Source: Rhytidiadelphus loreus (lineage: Eukaryota; Streptophyta; Bryopsida; Hypnales; Hylocomiaceae). From it: 64,000 nucleotides of DNA. Below the pieces are notes generated by a model that made no database searches, was not told where the DNA came from, and saw nothing but the letters and a program-made list of their open reading frames with translations. This document shows positions 47,766 to 60,254 of this stretch, one piece after another (positions within the stretch are counted from its first letter, which is position 1; every line of letters starts with the position of its first letter). The stretch spans positions 25,611,001 to 25,675,000 of the forward strand of contig OX344765.1 of NCBI GenBank assembly GCA_947034895.1. The letters run 5' to 3'. A program made the translations under genes and the position numbers.

Positions 47766-49984
47766 TGCATTGAATCCATGATCCTCCAAAACTGTTTGAA
47801 TAGTCTAGCATTAGTCTAGCAAAATTGGATCCTCAATTAGAAGCAACTACAAGGCTAAAACCTTTCACATAAGGTAGGACTTCTTGAAAAAGTGGAGTAC
47901 GTGAGCTAGTTGTGCGAGTATTCATACTTCTCAAAGAATTTTGTTGGGGATTCTTGAATCTAGGGAACGTGTTCGGCAACAACATGATGGTGGGACCATC
48001 CATGCTCTTGAAATGTGCATTTCAACGACGTAAATGCTATGTTGATGAAACACTATATATGTAACTCAACCAAGAATCTACACCAAGCAACTAGCCAGTA
48101 TTGAAAGTATGGATTACGGAATGTCATTATGCAAATTTTTGTAGTTGTTCGAGTTCAAGTTTTGGTTCTATTTTGAATGCTTCCGTTGTATGGTACTCGG
48201 TTGAAGTACAAAGTTTTACATTAACAAAGTATGGTTTGTTTATCTAAAATCTAAGGGTAACTGAAGTAAGAGAACTGTGTGATGGATAATTAATTTTTGA
48301 CTCTATTTATATTTCTATGATAGCCTAAGAACATGTTTATTCTTTAGCTGCATAAAAAACTTTGTAATTGTGAGGTACCATTTTGAGCTTGTCAATTGGA
48401 GAGAGTATACGACTGTTTGTTGCCATTGCTGGGATTATGGTGAAGTAAACATCATCCATTTTGATTAGCGCGAACTATCAATACTTTCTATACTGAATTT
48501 CTTTTTATGTATATTGATCATGCATTTTTACATTTTGAAACCAAAATTGGATGTGCAGATTGGGATGTCATCAGTCATCACTCGGTTTGAGAATTAAGAA
48601 TTCTTCTTGAAATGTATTGAACTGCTTCAATTCTTCCTCTCAGGTATTGAAACGGACACAAATAATTTAATTTTTGTCTTCTTGTAGAACTTTCACCTGG
48701 AGCTTCAAATCTTTGTCCCTATGTAGTCTTCCAATCAATTCATCCATGCATCTATTTGTTTTGTGCTCGCATTCTGAACTTGTCTTCTTTAAACATGAGT
48801 TGTTCCATTTCAGTTACTCTATATGTGTTGCAAATTAAATTAAATTTCAAAGCAATGTCTAGAATGAGATTGTTTTTGAAAATCCACTAACACAAATTAG
48901 AAGAATGAAGGATAATTCACCTGCAACAGTAATTTATAGGTAGAAGAAATGAATTCTAGGAGTCACAAGAAAATTGAGTGGTTGTCTGACAATTTATTTT
49001 GTTGATAAATTGATTAAAAAAGGTGGGTGACCAAAGAACACCACTTCTGAATGATATATCTACTTACTATTCTTAAATTGGTCATATTTTTATATTTTCT
49101 TGTTTGTAAGTGAAAAGGGGTTCCATTGTACCAAAGAAAGTGATATTTGGATACCATATGCAAAAGTTGTGAACTCAAGGGTCAAAGTTTTTTTGGTAGA
49201 TGTTCAATAATTGTTTTTTCACAATTAATTTTGGAGATGTACATTGAGTGATGATGGTGTATACGCTACTTGAATGGTTCATAAATTTTTGAACTGTTGC
49301 ATTAGTAAAGCAACATAGTATATTTTTCTTTCTTATTCCGTATGGTCAAATTCTATTTTTCCTCTTACATTTTCCAAGATTAGATGTATCTTTCAACTAT
49401 TCCGTATATGGTTTCAAAAATTTCAAGGTCATCTATCTAAAGAGTCCCTGTCATTAGAAGATGTGAGAGATTCCACAACCAACTTGCGGCCTACGTCACA
49501 ATAAGCAAAATGGCTAACAAGTGAGACCATGCATTAATCATTAGTAACATTGTCCCATTTACATAATCTTTGAAGGTAGATGTGGTTGTAATCCATATTA
49601 TACACACAAAGTTCTCCAAACTAAGAGTTCATTCCTTCAGGTACTTTCTTATTGACTTGACTAAAGGGAAGGAGTATAATAATGTCATGTTATAGTAACT
49701 ACAACAAAGAGGAAGGATTTGATCTTTTAGCAACCATTGAAGATTTTTTTTTAAAATTTTAATCTTTTTAAAAAAAAAATGAAACAGGATTGGATAAACA
49801 ACTTTTAAAGAACATGTTTTGACTTATGAACTTCATTTATAGTCTATGTCTCACTACTCCTTTCTTATTCACATGTTGAACTTCAAGGCAAGGCTTCATT
49901 ATTAAAGTCATTTCATTCTTGCGTAGGGATGGAAGGGGAACAATAGCCCAAAGTTGCTTTGCCGGTCCAAAAGGCAAATATGAC
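47766..49984. other. AT-rich intergenic DNA, no gene seen
   Basis: Short frames only. It includes the upstream side of the mariner-like gene, where no terminal repeat could be identified by eye. Confidence 0.5.
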
Positions 49985-51270
49985 TTAATCACAATGTCAA
50001 TCATGTTATGAATTTTTACTAGCTCAAAGTACCAACGGAATCTTGAAGAAAGGATCAATGACAATTGCGGCACATCAATTTGGTTTCACCACTCGAACAA
50101 TAAGCAGTGTATGGGCAAGGTGGCAAGCATCCATTTCCAATGGAAACGACTTTGTAGATGTTTCTTCTCATATTCAAGGAAATTCGGGACGAAAGAAGAA
50201 AGAGATCAATGTAACCATTGTCAAAGATATTTCGTTGAGGCAGCATAAAAACATCCGATCTTTGGCCTTTGCTATGAATGTCTCAAAGTCAACGCTACAT
50301 CAACTTATAAAAGAAGGAAAGCTCTACCGCCATTCAAGTGCGTTGAAACCATTCTTCACCGAAGTGAACAAGAAATCTCAGCTTCAATATGCGCTATCAA
50401 TGATTGAACCATCATCCCTATATAAACACGAAGTTGCCAACATTTAAGGACTCATTCAATTGTATTCATATTGATGAAAAATGGTTCTATCTCACTAAGG
50501 AAAGTGAAAAATTCTATTTGGTCCCCGATGAAGAAGAGCCCCATCGTACTAGAAAAAGCAAACACTTCATTCTCAAGGTGATGTTCCTTGTTGTTGTTGC
50601 TCATCCTTGCTTTGATTACTTGAGGAATCAATATTTCAATGGTAAAATTAGAATATATCCTCTTGTTTTTCAAGAACCTGCAAAACGATCCAGTAAGAAT
50701 CGTCCGGTTGGTACAATGGAGACAAAGCCAATTTGCAGCTATCACAAAGGAGGTTACAAAACGGATACTGATAGAGAATGTACTTCCAGACATCCAATCG
50801 GTTGGCCACGAAGTTAAGAACTAGGACCAATTGAAGTCTTTGTTCAACAAGATAATGCAAAGCCACATCCGAGTCTAGATGACCCGATTCTAATTGAAGA
50901 GGGCGATAAGGACAGACTAAAGATCCGTTTAGTATGCCAACCACCAAACAGTCCAAATACAAATGTATTGGACCTTGGATTCTTTCGAGCCATCCAATCA
51001 CTACAACATCAAAAGGCGCCTAATATGATTAACGAGTTGATTACTGCAATAGTCGCTTCATTCAATGAGATGGAGAAGGAAAAATTGAATGATGTCTTTC
51101 TTTCTCTTCAAATTGCCTCATTAGTGTACTAAAAGTTAATGGTGGCAACAACTACAAGCTTCCTCACATGGGCAAAGCAAAATTAGCAAGATTGGGCCAT
51201 CTTCTTATAAATCTACAATGTCCTACCCACATATTACAAGGTGCCCTAGATGCTATTTGTGACATGTAGA
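49985..51270 (+). pseudogene. plant mariner-like (Tc1/mariner) transposase, frameshifted
   Basis: From about 49,990 the frame gives an N-terminal helix-turn-helix region (YEFLLAQSTNGILKKGSMTI, TTRTISSVWARW). A shift near 50,440 moves to NCIHIDEKWFYLTKESEKFY and DEEEPHRTRKSKHFILKVMF, with the first catalytic Asp in HIDEKWFY. Further shifts follow near 50,750 and 50,820, then FVQQDNAKPHPS (second Asp) and CQPPNSPNTNVLDLGFF. There NSPN replaces the usual NSPD, but the Asp of NVLDLGFF fits the last catalytic position of plant mariners. A last shift comes near 51,120, where the end reads KVNGGNNYKLPHMGKAKLAR. Four or so shifts make it inactive. It is a normal domain order in a decayed copy. Confidence 0.88.
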
Positions 51271-51289
51271 TCATCAGATAGAAAAAACT

Positions 51290-51690
51290 ATGGCATAAGC
51301 AACTAGACTTTTAGTTTGATGGATAGCAAAATGAATACATTTTGTATCTTATAAATTGTATCTATGTGGAAAACTTTTTAATTCATGTCTTATAGATTGT
51401 TATTTTATCTACATTAGAAACTTTGGTTCATCCCATTTGAATTAGTGATGTGAAAATTGTAGACAATCTTCTTTTGCAATTAACCAAAATATTTTCTTCC
51501 TAAAAGATTTAGTAGAATTCATTTTTTTTCAATTTTTTCAATTTAAATAAAATTTCACAAGGTTCTAATCTCGTGTTAGAATAATCTCATTGTTGGAATT
51601 AGTGTGTTTCAATTCTATGTTAAAGCTACTAATGTTGTAGTTCTCATTTCTATTTTAAACATATTTCTACTTAACAATTGTTTAACCCGG
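51290..51690 (+). repeat. dispersed repeat B, copy 1
   Basis: Shares with 53,560-54,250 ordered words such as TTTATCTACAT-GAAA, TTCATCCCATTTG, AGAATAATCTCATTGTTGGA, GTTAGTGTGTTTCA-TTC and TATTTCTACTT-ACAATT. It begins just after the mariner-like gene, so it could be that element's 3' non-coding part or an unrelated repeat. Confidence 0.65.
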
Positions 51691-52416
51691 CCCTAAAGTC
51701 CCATTGTCCCGGGGGGTGCACTCCCCGGTTATTTGATGTTCACGTGCAAACTAATGAAGACTCCTTTTAATTAAAAAGTCATAAATTTTATATAGTTATT
51801 CAAAGTAAAGTAGCCTCCACATAATGGACTTTTAGCTATTAAATCTAATGAAGGGTATACAAAAACACTAAAATTTTATTTTATTTATTTTTAATGGTAG
51901 CCCTGCCAAAATTCCCCTCCAAAAATTCGAACTTTCCATAGTATACTTAGAATAACTTAGTATGAATCCATGATCTATATTCTGAAATCACAGAGTTGTA
52001 AGAGTTAAGTAAGAGTTAATGGTTAGTTAAGTGTCATCTAGAATCCCATGTGCTAGTTGTAACTTACAGATTGAATGTGAATGAATGAATTTTAAGGCGG
52101 CACTTTACGAAAGTTTGTTCAGTTCAATGACAAGGGAGTGGGCAAGTGAACGTTGAATTCCGTGCGCCGAACGTTGCTGTGAGTTTTCTTGCTGATCACA
52201 CCTGCGAGTTTGCTGAATGGTTTAGGGTGTTTGCTGGACATTAGGGTTTGGGTCACGGTTTCAGAGATTGCGCAGCTTCTATTTGAATTTCCGTGAGTGT
52301 TCATGGTTTAGGGTTGAGAGATTGCAGATTCGTGTTCGAATTTCGTGTTTCAATTTTGGGTGGGATTTGCAAGGATTAGGCAGACAATTCGGTTTTAGGA
52401 ATTTAGGTGGGGTCAT
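51691..52416. other. intergenic, becoming 5'-flank-like toward 52.4 kb
   Basis: A short GC-rich word with CCCGGGGGGTGCACTCCCCGG-like character lies near 51,705-51,738. From about 52,090 GC rises and words such as TTTAGGGTTGAGAG and TTAGGGTTTGGG (telo-box-like) appear, typical of plant promoters or leaders. Confidence 0.4.
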
Positions 52417-52749
52417 ATGGCAAACAACAAGGTGACTTTGTGGACGTTGGAGTGCGAGTCGGCAGATCCTGAGTACTTAGGCAAGCTGGACAATGGAGGA
52501 GCTGCGACCTTGGAGGCATTGAGAAACTCGTTGGAGTCGAACGACATGGCGGTCTTCTCCAAGTCCTGGAAGTTGGAGATTGCCATTCCTGAACGATGGC
52601 GGATGGTGCCACTTTCTCATCTTCGAGTTACAGAGCTAATCCAACTCCGGGCAATTCTTCTGGGCAGCTGGTCTCAGGAGATTGAAGCTTCACCGAGAGA
52701 TGGGCAAGTCGATAGTTCAATGGTGTGGCTAACCCCTGCATGTCGGTGA
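52417..52749 (+). CDS. possible first exon of an unrecognised gene
   Basis: A 110-codon frame in a locally GC-richer island opens MANNKVTLWTLECESADPEY and contains KSWKLEIAIPERWRMVPLSH. It is followed at once by GTGAGG and GTACGTATG, both good splice donors, so the stop at 52,747 may be spliced out. I recognise no domain and found no downstream exon. A gene fragment or orphan exon is equally possible. Confidence 0.4.
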   Translation: MANNKVTLWTLECESADPEYLGKLDNGGAATLEALRNSLESNDMAVFSKSWKLEIAIPERWRMVPLSHLRVTELIQLRAILLGSWSQEIEASPRDGQVDSSMVWLTPACR

Positions 52750-53559
52750 GGTACGTATGCATTTCCATTTTCAATGTTGCTTTTCATATTTCAGAGGCTT
52801 CCCGGTGATGCTTGCATGGATTGTGTTTCCCCTTTGTCTATGGTTGCAATTTGAATCATCATGTGCTGTTGTTTTTATTGTGCAAGTGTTGACTTGATTT
52901 TGGACTGAACCTGCATTTCAGCCCATGTGTACATACTCAGTTTTGCGACTTTAATCATGAATGGTGTATTATGTGTTTGTTAACACACACACCAAATTTT
53001 TTGGGACTTGAACATTCTATACAGCTTTTGTTTTGTCATGATACATTGTTTCTCCATCATTGTTTTGATCTCCACAGTTTGGGCACAACTTTTGGTTTCA
53101 TTGCTTCAAAAATTTTGGCCTACTTGCTGTGATTTCGGACTCTTCTGAATATAGTTTGATTTTGGACTCTTCAGTTTCGGTTGTGGTGTAAGAATTTTGC
53201 ATGTGAAATGTTGGTATGTTTTTTGAACAAATCTAACTCAAGCATTTTTATAATGAACATAGGGTATAGAAAATTGGAGCTCCAAACAAATTATACTAAA
53301 AGATAGGATACATGAAATAACCCTCTTTTAGAAATTTAGGTAAATTAAGCCCCCTATAAATTCTCAAAAATCACCTACATAGCCCCTGAATAATAGGGGC
53401 TTGTTCGCAGGTGATCAATGAACCTCCTGAATAGTGCACCCCTCATGCCCATTGTTCCCTCAAGAGACAAAATGAATTTCAGACAAGCAAAATTTATGGT
53501 TTCAATATTTTTCATGATTTTTTGAAATTTTTTTTGAAGATAGAAAAACACATTAGCTT
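52750..53559. other. intergenic or intron-like AT-rich DNA
   Basis: No exon with recognisable coding sequence was found after the 52.4-kb frame. Confidence 0.4.
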
Positions 53560-54250
53560 TCCGAAAATATAATTTTTATTTCAATCAATGTCTGGGAACA
53601 AAAGTTATGGCACAAAGAGACAAAATTTTAGTTTGGTGGGCAAAAAGAATCCCTAAAAAATCTTAAAGTATAAAAAATGTTTTTTTTTTGTATAAATTTT
53701 ATTTTTATCTACATGGAAAGCTTAGATTCATTCCATTTGGATTTGTTATGCAAAAGTTTTGAACAATCTTATTTTTCAGGCAATTAGAAAATCTTCTTGA
53801 AAAAATAACTTGAAGAATTCATTTCTGAATTCAAATTTCACAATTTTTCATATAAAAAGGTTTGCAAGGTTAAAATCTCTTGCTAGAACAATCTCATTAT
53901 TGGAGTTAGTGTGTTTCATTTCCATCTTAGAACTATTAATAGTTTAGATTTTCCTTCAATCTTGAAATTATTTCTACTTTACAATTTTTTAATGAATGAA
54001 AATTAGTTTAAAAAATATATATATATTCTTAGGCTCTCAACTCAATTCTTCATCATATGAAATTAGAAATTCAAAATTAGTGAAGCAAAAAAATTTAAGT
54101 CAAGAATGTTGAAAGAAAAAAAAGATAGTTGAACAAGGTGCAAAAAAATTGTCTTTTTCACTTTAAATGCAAATATCTTGTAATCTACACGGTCAAAGAT
54201 TTTGTATTGTATCTTATAATGTTTCAAAACTTCTTCCACGCATTTTTACA
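53560..54250 (+). repeat. dispersed repeat B, copy 2
   Basis: The most complete copy. Its first part matches 51,290-51,690. Its last part (CACTTTAAATGCAAATATCTTG, then TCAAAG-TTTTG) matches 54,780-55,260. Confidence 0.65.
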
Positions 54251-54309
54251 ATATTTCAATTCCAGATTATATGATATAAAATGAAAAAAAGACAATTGTT
54301 AAATCTTTT

Positions 54310-54611
54310 CATTAGAGGAGATTTCAGTCTCGTGGAGGGCCGTTTCAAGCACTTCCGGGCGTTGGTTCCCAGCAGTCCCTACAAACGCCAGCGCTGCCAC
54401 GTCACCGTTTTAAAAATTAAAAAAAAAATTAAAAAAAAATTCTTCTTAAAATGCAAAAAGAAATCGAAAAAAAATTAAATTAAATTTTTTTTTTTCAAAA
54501 AATGACGTGGCAGTCTCCAATCCACGTCACTATGCTGCGGGAGCGCAGTTCCTGCATTGGGAACAGGCTGGGAACTCGCAGCCCTCCAGCAGCCTGAAAT
54601 CTCCTCTAATG
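54310..54611. mobile_element. MITE family A, copy 3
   Basis: Perfect terminal inverted repeats CATTAGAGGAGATTTCAG and CTGAAATCTCCTCTAATG enclose GC-rich arms with GGAGGGCCGTTTC/GCAGCCCTCC and CCACGTCACC/GACGTGGCAG around an A- and T-rich core. This is the best-kept copy and best defines the family. It sits between two copies of repeat B. Confidence 0.85.
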
Positions 54612-54779
54612 TTTCTCTTTGCAATATATGGAAATGACTTTTGTAGTAGGTTTTGATGGAAGAAAGGCTTGTAACTTCAAGGGGTAATTCCTAAAGTCCC
54701 AAAGTCCTTCTAGAGGATTGTGGAGATTTCAAATATGCTTGTATGACCTCAATTTATGACATTATTTTCTTAACCATTT

Positions 54780-55260
54780 TTTGAAGATAGGAAATCAAAT
54801 TAGCTTTTTGATTATAGAGAGAGAGAGAGAGTCATTTTTACAAAGTCATTTTCACAATTTCTCAAAAATAAATGTTAGACAAGGTTAAGTTTGCTTATAG
54901 AACAATCTCATTGCTGGGATTGTTGAATTTTAATTCTATCTTAGAACTACTAATTTAGGGGTTTTATTCTATCTCATACTTACTTCTATTCAACAAAAAA
55001 TTTAAAAATGAAAATCAAATTTATGTTTAGGATTTTTTTTCTTTAACTTTGAACTCAATGCTTGAGCATAAAAGAGTAAAAAATCATAATCAATAATATA
55101 AGAATTTGAAGTCAGGAAGATTCAAAAGGAAAAAACCTAGTTAAATGAAGTCTTAATACTTGGAGTAAAACTTTGTTTTTTACTTTAAATGCAAATATTT
55201 TGCAATGTAAACAATCAAAGTTTTTGAAATCTCTTTGGCACCATTTCACATATTAATTTT
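54780..55260 (+). repeat. dispersed repeat B, copy 3
   Basis: Shares AGAACAATCTCATTGCTGGGA, TTCTATCTTAGAACTACTAAT and TTTTTACTTTAAATGCAAAT with copies 1 and 2, in the same order. A short GA microsatellite interrupts it near 54,820. Confidence 0.6.
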
Positions 55261-56155
55261 TTTTTAAACTTTGGTACCATTTGCAATAGAAATGACAAAT
55301 TTAAAATTTTTATTCTTAGCAATAGAAATGACAAGAAGTCTAATATCTTGAAAGGCAATTGTAAGAAAGTTGTGTACTTACAATTGCAAGATAAATAGAC
55401 ATTTCAACTCAATAGGGTTCAAAAAAATTATGAAGTGTCTTTGCATCTTTGTGTCTTGGTATTAGAGCAAGAGAGGACTCCTATTAATGTTTAAGACAAA
55501 TCAGAAGTCCTAGGACACAAGTGCAATTGAAAGATTTTTTATCGGAAATAATAGTGAAATGAATATAAAATTTCTTACTCTAGATCTAAAATTCATTAAA
55601 ATAACACACTTTTTAAAATAAATTAGAAAACACTCCAATTTCAAACTTGAGAGTTTTTAAAAAATATTATGAAGGGACTCACCAATGACTTGTAGACAAC
55701 CATTTTGTGAGCCAACTCACAATCTCATGTGCCACTACATGTTAATGAAATTTAAAGGTACCCAATGTAAAGCTATAATGGCAATAGTTATATTAGCAAT
55801 GATATGTAGGGTTATTGTTGTACTTTTTCTAAAGTTTGTAATGTCGAGAATGTATATCGATGTCATATAGCGTAATTATAATGGAACATGGTGCAAAAGT
55901 AACTCCTAGAGATTCATGCCTAAAACATACACTTCTTGAACATGAAAGTGTGGTTGACTTTAAAAACATATAAAAATTGTATGGTATACCTTAGAAATTC
56001 TTAATTTATTTATACATAGTTTGTAATATATAAGAACTATATGAAGAGAGTTTTAAATCCCTATCAATAAGACCTAATTGAAACTAAGACAATCTATTAT
56101 AGAGTAAACAATAATAAAAATTATGTTCAAATGTTGAAGTGGTCATTTTAAGGTG
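55261..56155. other. AT-rich intergenic DNA, no gene seen
   Basis: No structured feature recognised. Confidence 0.5.
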
Positions 56156-56514
56156 TAAGGTAGCAACACCCATAACCATTAGTGTACTCATACTTCAATA
56201 GTAGAGTTATCTTAAAGTGTCTCCAAATGTACCTTGAACCTGTGCCAATGCTTAATTGTAGTTGGTAGGCTCTGATTCTTTTAGATTTTGGTGCTACAAT
56301 CAAGGCAACTTTAATAGAGTATGGTTTAGGATGCCCTAGTGAGTTCTACTTTGAAGATTCACATAATTTAGATGCTTTATCCAAAAATTCTAATTCTTTT
56401 TTTGAAAATTCATGATTTTCAGTTGCTAATACAAAAAAATTATTTTTTCTAGAAAAAAGTGCCTCCAACTATGCTGAATTGCTTAATTTGACGGTTATGG
56501 GTGTTGCTACCTTA
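56156..56514. mobile_element. inverted-repeat element with 22-bp perfect ends
   Basis: TAAGGTAGCAACACCCATAA... at 56,156-56,177 and its exact complement at 56,493-56,514 bound 359 bp with no coding capacity. Flanking duplication is uncertain; the right end is followed by TATA. The transposon superfamily cannot be assigned. Confidence 0.65.
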
Positions 56515-56627
56515 TATACATTAACTATTGTCCAACAAGTCATTTTGGTTTCCTTGGTGGTAGTACAATGTGCACCCTAAAACACAAGCACGTCCAACAA
56601 ATCATAAATCTTTTATTCATCCATCTC

Positions 56628-56933
56628 CATTAAATGGGATTCCGGGTAGTTGGAGGGCCGTTTCGGCACCGTTCCTAGCTCCGTTCTCCAGGAACCCCAT
56701 TGAACACGACGGCAGATTTTTTTTTTTTCAAAAAAACATAAAAATAAAAATAAAAATTTTAAGTCCTTAAAATGAAAAACAAAGTTAATTTTTTTTTTTT
56801 TTTTCAAAAACTTTGACCTGGCAGTCGCTTGGCCAGGTCAGCACAAGCAGGGAACGGCGGGTATCGACGGGTTTCAGACTGGTTTCGACTGGGGAACTCA
56901 CAGCCCTCCCCGATGGCTGAATCCCATCTAATG
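56628..56933. mobile_element. MITE family A, copy 4
   Basis: Left end CATTAAATGGGATTCCGG, right end complement CATTAGATGGGATTCAGC. The interior keeps GGAGGGCCGTTTCGGCACC, the poly-T/poly-A core, GACCTGGCAG/CTGGCCAGGTCAG and CAGCCCTCC. It lies 114 bp after the previous inverted-repeat element, so small transposons cluster here. Confidence 0.8.
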
Positions 56934-58626
56934 TACATATTTTCATCCATCATATATTGTAAAATTAACTAACCTCATTAAAACTATACATTATAAGTAA
57001 GATTTTAATGAGTTTAGTTTATTATAGAAGATATCATTGATGGACAAAATGGATAAAAATATAACAAAAAAAATTTGGACTTTTTTTTTAATAGGTAAGA
57101 TTTTGACAAATGAATTGACCTAACAATATTTCATTATTCCTAGCCAAATTTTGAGAGTACTTTCCCTTCTTTCTCTTCTTATATTTAGAATTTGTTTAAC
57201 CCTTGAAGGATACTGAGCATCCATATTGTCCAATGGATGACTTCACTATTCAATGTAGAAACAAAGAATGCACCTATTTTGTTGGGGGCGTGTCCATCAC
57301 GAGTTAACCAAGGAACAACAATGTGCATTCAAAGTGTCCTATTGATGACTTGGGAGTTTTTTTGGTAGCTAATGGAACTCCAAATTTTCACTAGCACTTT
57401 TTTGGCCTTTTATCTTGGGTCATCACATTGGTAAAAAGTCTTTCTTCCGCCCATTGAGAGTACAACTCTATTTGAATGTGGCACATTAAAAAATTTCAAA
57501 AAATAGGCAAATTAGCTAAGCCACTTGGGGTTTGTTTGCATGCTCTATTTCTTGACAATGAAATTTCATTTCATTTGTTTAAAAACAATGAAACAAGATG
57601 ATGGGCTTCAGAAACTGTGTACAGTTACATTGTTACTGTTTAACCCATAAATGCCGGAGATGCCATTTCCTGGCATTTGGATGATTGTGCGGTGGTGAGC
57701 ATGGAGAGTGAAAGCATTTTTTCATCCATTTTTTGCTTCTTGACCTTTCACAGAGGATTATGAAGAGTACTTCAATGAGTTTGTAATTTTGCTAGTGTTT
57801 GTATTCACGTGAATCAGAAGTTAGTAAAAAGAATGGATCACAAAATATGCTATTTTCAGTGTATTTTGGGAAGTTGTTGCTCCTTGCTTTACATCTAAAA
57901 TTTCTCCACAAAAATAATAGTTTTTGAGTTTTAAACCAACTATGGAAATGAAGGTCATGTATTCTAGTTTTTACTCCAATTGGAATTTTGAAAAAATTCA
58001 TAATATTGAATATTTTATTGCAATTTGAACTTTGGATGTATTTTCAATACCTATTTCATTCTAATTATAGAATGATACGGGATTTGAGTTTCCACCATGA
58101 CGTTTCTCATTATAATGTACACCCATGGTGAAATTTTCAGATTTTTTGAAATAATTTTCTATTTGATATGATTTTTCTTCACTTTTTCTTTAGAAATTCT
58201 CAAAAAAATCAATTTTCCTCAAAAAAATCTAAATTTTTTTAGTGAAGTAAAGAAAACATGTAATTTCATCCCTGAAAAATAAATATAAATTTTTTCATGC
58301 ATATCTAGTTCAAAAATGGCAACAAACTGAGTGATGGGCAATGAGGCCTAAAATCAATGGTTATAGGTCTGTCCTTTAAGGTTTAAGTTAGAGATTGGGG
58401 GCATGACCGACAAGCAGCATGTCACCTTCCCTTGAAAATGAAGCCTAGCTACATTACCCTGTGGTGCCATAATTGCTTCAAGGAAAGTGTACAATCCTTG
58501 GTCCCACTACGGCCTATTTTTGTTTTAAAAAATATATATCCTTGCTCATCATCAGGGTGGAATTTCTTTACAACTAAACTAACTTAAGTTATGTTTCATT
58601 TCCCGGGCTCTTCCTCCACGTCACAG
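56934..58626. other. intergenic DNA, no gene seen
   Basis: AT-rich with short frames only. Confidence 0.5.
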
Positions 58627-58693
58627 GAGGAAGATCATTTTGGGACAATTTTTTATGGCCAACAAGAAGATCATTTTGGGACGGAGGGAGTAT
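58627..58693. repeat. Stowaway/mariner-type terminal sequence, truncated
   Basis: GAAGATCATTTTGGGAC occurs twice, and the second continues GGAGGGAGTA. Its complement, TACTCCCTCCGTCCC, is the familiar end of plant Stowaway/mariner elements. No matching opposite end was found nearby, so this is a lone end or a truncated element. Confidence 0.6.
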
Positions 58694-60254
58694 GAAACAT
58701 CTGTAAGCAGCGCATTTGTAAACTTGGTTCTGGTAAATTTTTTAAATCCCTGTTGCTCCCCCCAAAAATCAGATGGTGAAGAAGAAGCCATTTTTGGAGC
58801 GCAGGGAGAATTGACCCCCTCATTGCCCCGGTCAACGTTGGTTTGAAAAAAAAGCCCCCTATGTTGTGCCAATTTTTTGGTAATTCTTGCATCTCTCCAA
58901 AGTAAATTGGGGCCTCTGATTGCAAATATGAATTCAGAATTTCAAAAAAAAATTAAACCTTGAAAATAAAAAATTTCAGGGTTTGCCCTGGAGGGGCAAT
59001 GAGGGGGGCAATTCACCCTGGCCATTTTTGGATCCCTCAGTTGCTCCCCGTAATCAATAAACTTTTGACTTCCCACGGTGCCGAATCACTCGACTGGTCG
59101 AAGGGAGGTTGAGTGGAACGCAATCCATCAGCCCAGGCCGCAAAATTAGCCATCATGGGTCCACAAGTTTTGAGTAGTGGCTAAGGTGAAGCCACCTAAA
59201 GTAGTCTGCTCTTAAAGCAACCATTTTAAGCGCTGAATGCCTCTTCGAGAGTTTCTGACAGCACTCAGAATTTCATGTTCTTCGAACTATAGATTTGGTC
59301 AGTTTCTCACTTCATCACTGAGTTATCGTGATCATAGGGTATTCGTTCTTCTCACACTCAGGGTTTTTCAAAAACTCCTATCACTTTGATACTGGGATTA
59401 ATATGAGCGGCTGTGATAGTGCATTCACTGCGCGGGTCTCCCTTTTCCCTCAGAATGATGAATGAAATAAACATCTATCGAAATCACCAGCTTCAAATCA
59501 TGACGGATTTGCAGATGACGAATTGTGAGAAAATTCTCTGGAAAATGTGAGACTCGCGGGGGAATGCACTATCTGAGATCCACGGTATACCACTCAACCA
59601 TTCTAAGCTCACACGTACTCTATAAAGGTTAATAAACCCCAAAGCTATAGAGACGACTAGCTATTAACTGCACACGAATTCAGTCCTGGCGAGATGTTGA
59701 TTAGGAAGCTGAAATTAACCGATTTCACGAAGGAGAGAAGACTGAAGTTGGTTGCTTCTTCATTGCGTACTACAGCACTATGCTGAATCTGAAAAAACCC
59801 TGGGTGGTGTATGCTTATTTCGTGATGGGCTTGCCGCCTTGCCATCTGGAAGGAACATGCAAATCTCGTGCAAAGCATTTAATCCTGTAACTGCGCTGCG
59901 GACACTACTTAAGTGTCCGATGGATGTTTTTGGACAGCATATATTGTTGCTGTTCACACTCACTTAGCAAAGACTCGCCACCTGGTAGTACTGAAATCTT
60001 AAGCGTTGCAGAAGCCAAGTCAGTTGGTGGATTTATCAGTCACTGAAATTCTTTTTTAAATGGTCGTCATGAGACTCATGACTGCCGAAATTTGTCTCGC
60101 ACGAAGTTAAAAAAATTGCTTTAGATCAACGTTTTCGTCGGAAACTCTAAGTTAGCTGCTCGCTGCCTCGCGTAGATGATGAGTGATGAGCACTGATTTT
60201 TTTATTTACTCTCTCCTTTGGACAGAGATTATGGCATGAACTCTGGTGTCTGAA
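58694..60254. other. intergenic DNA of near-average GC, no supported gene
   Basis: Composition resembles old coding or leader sequence in places (59,050-60,150), but frames stay below 75 codons and carry no recognised motif. Confidence 0.4.
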
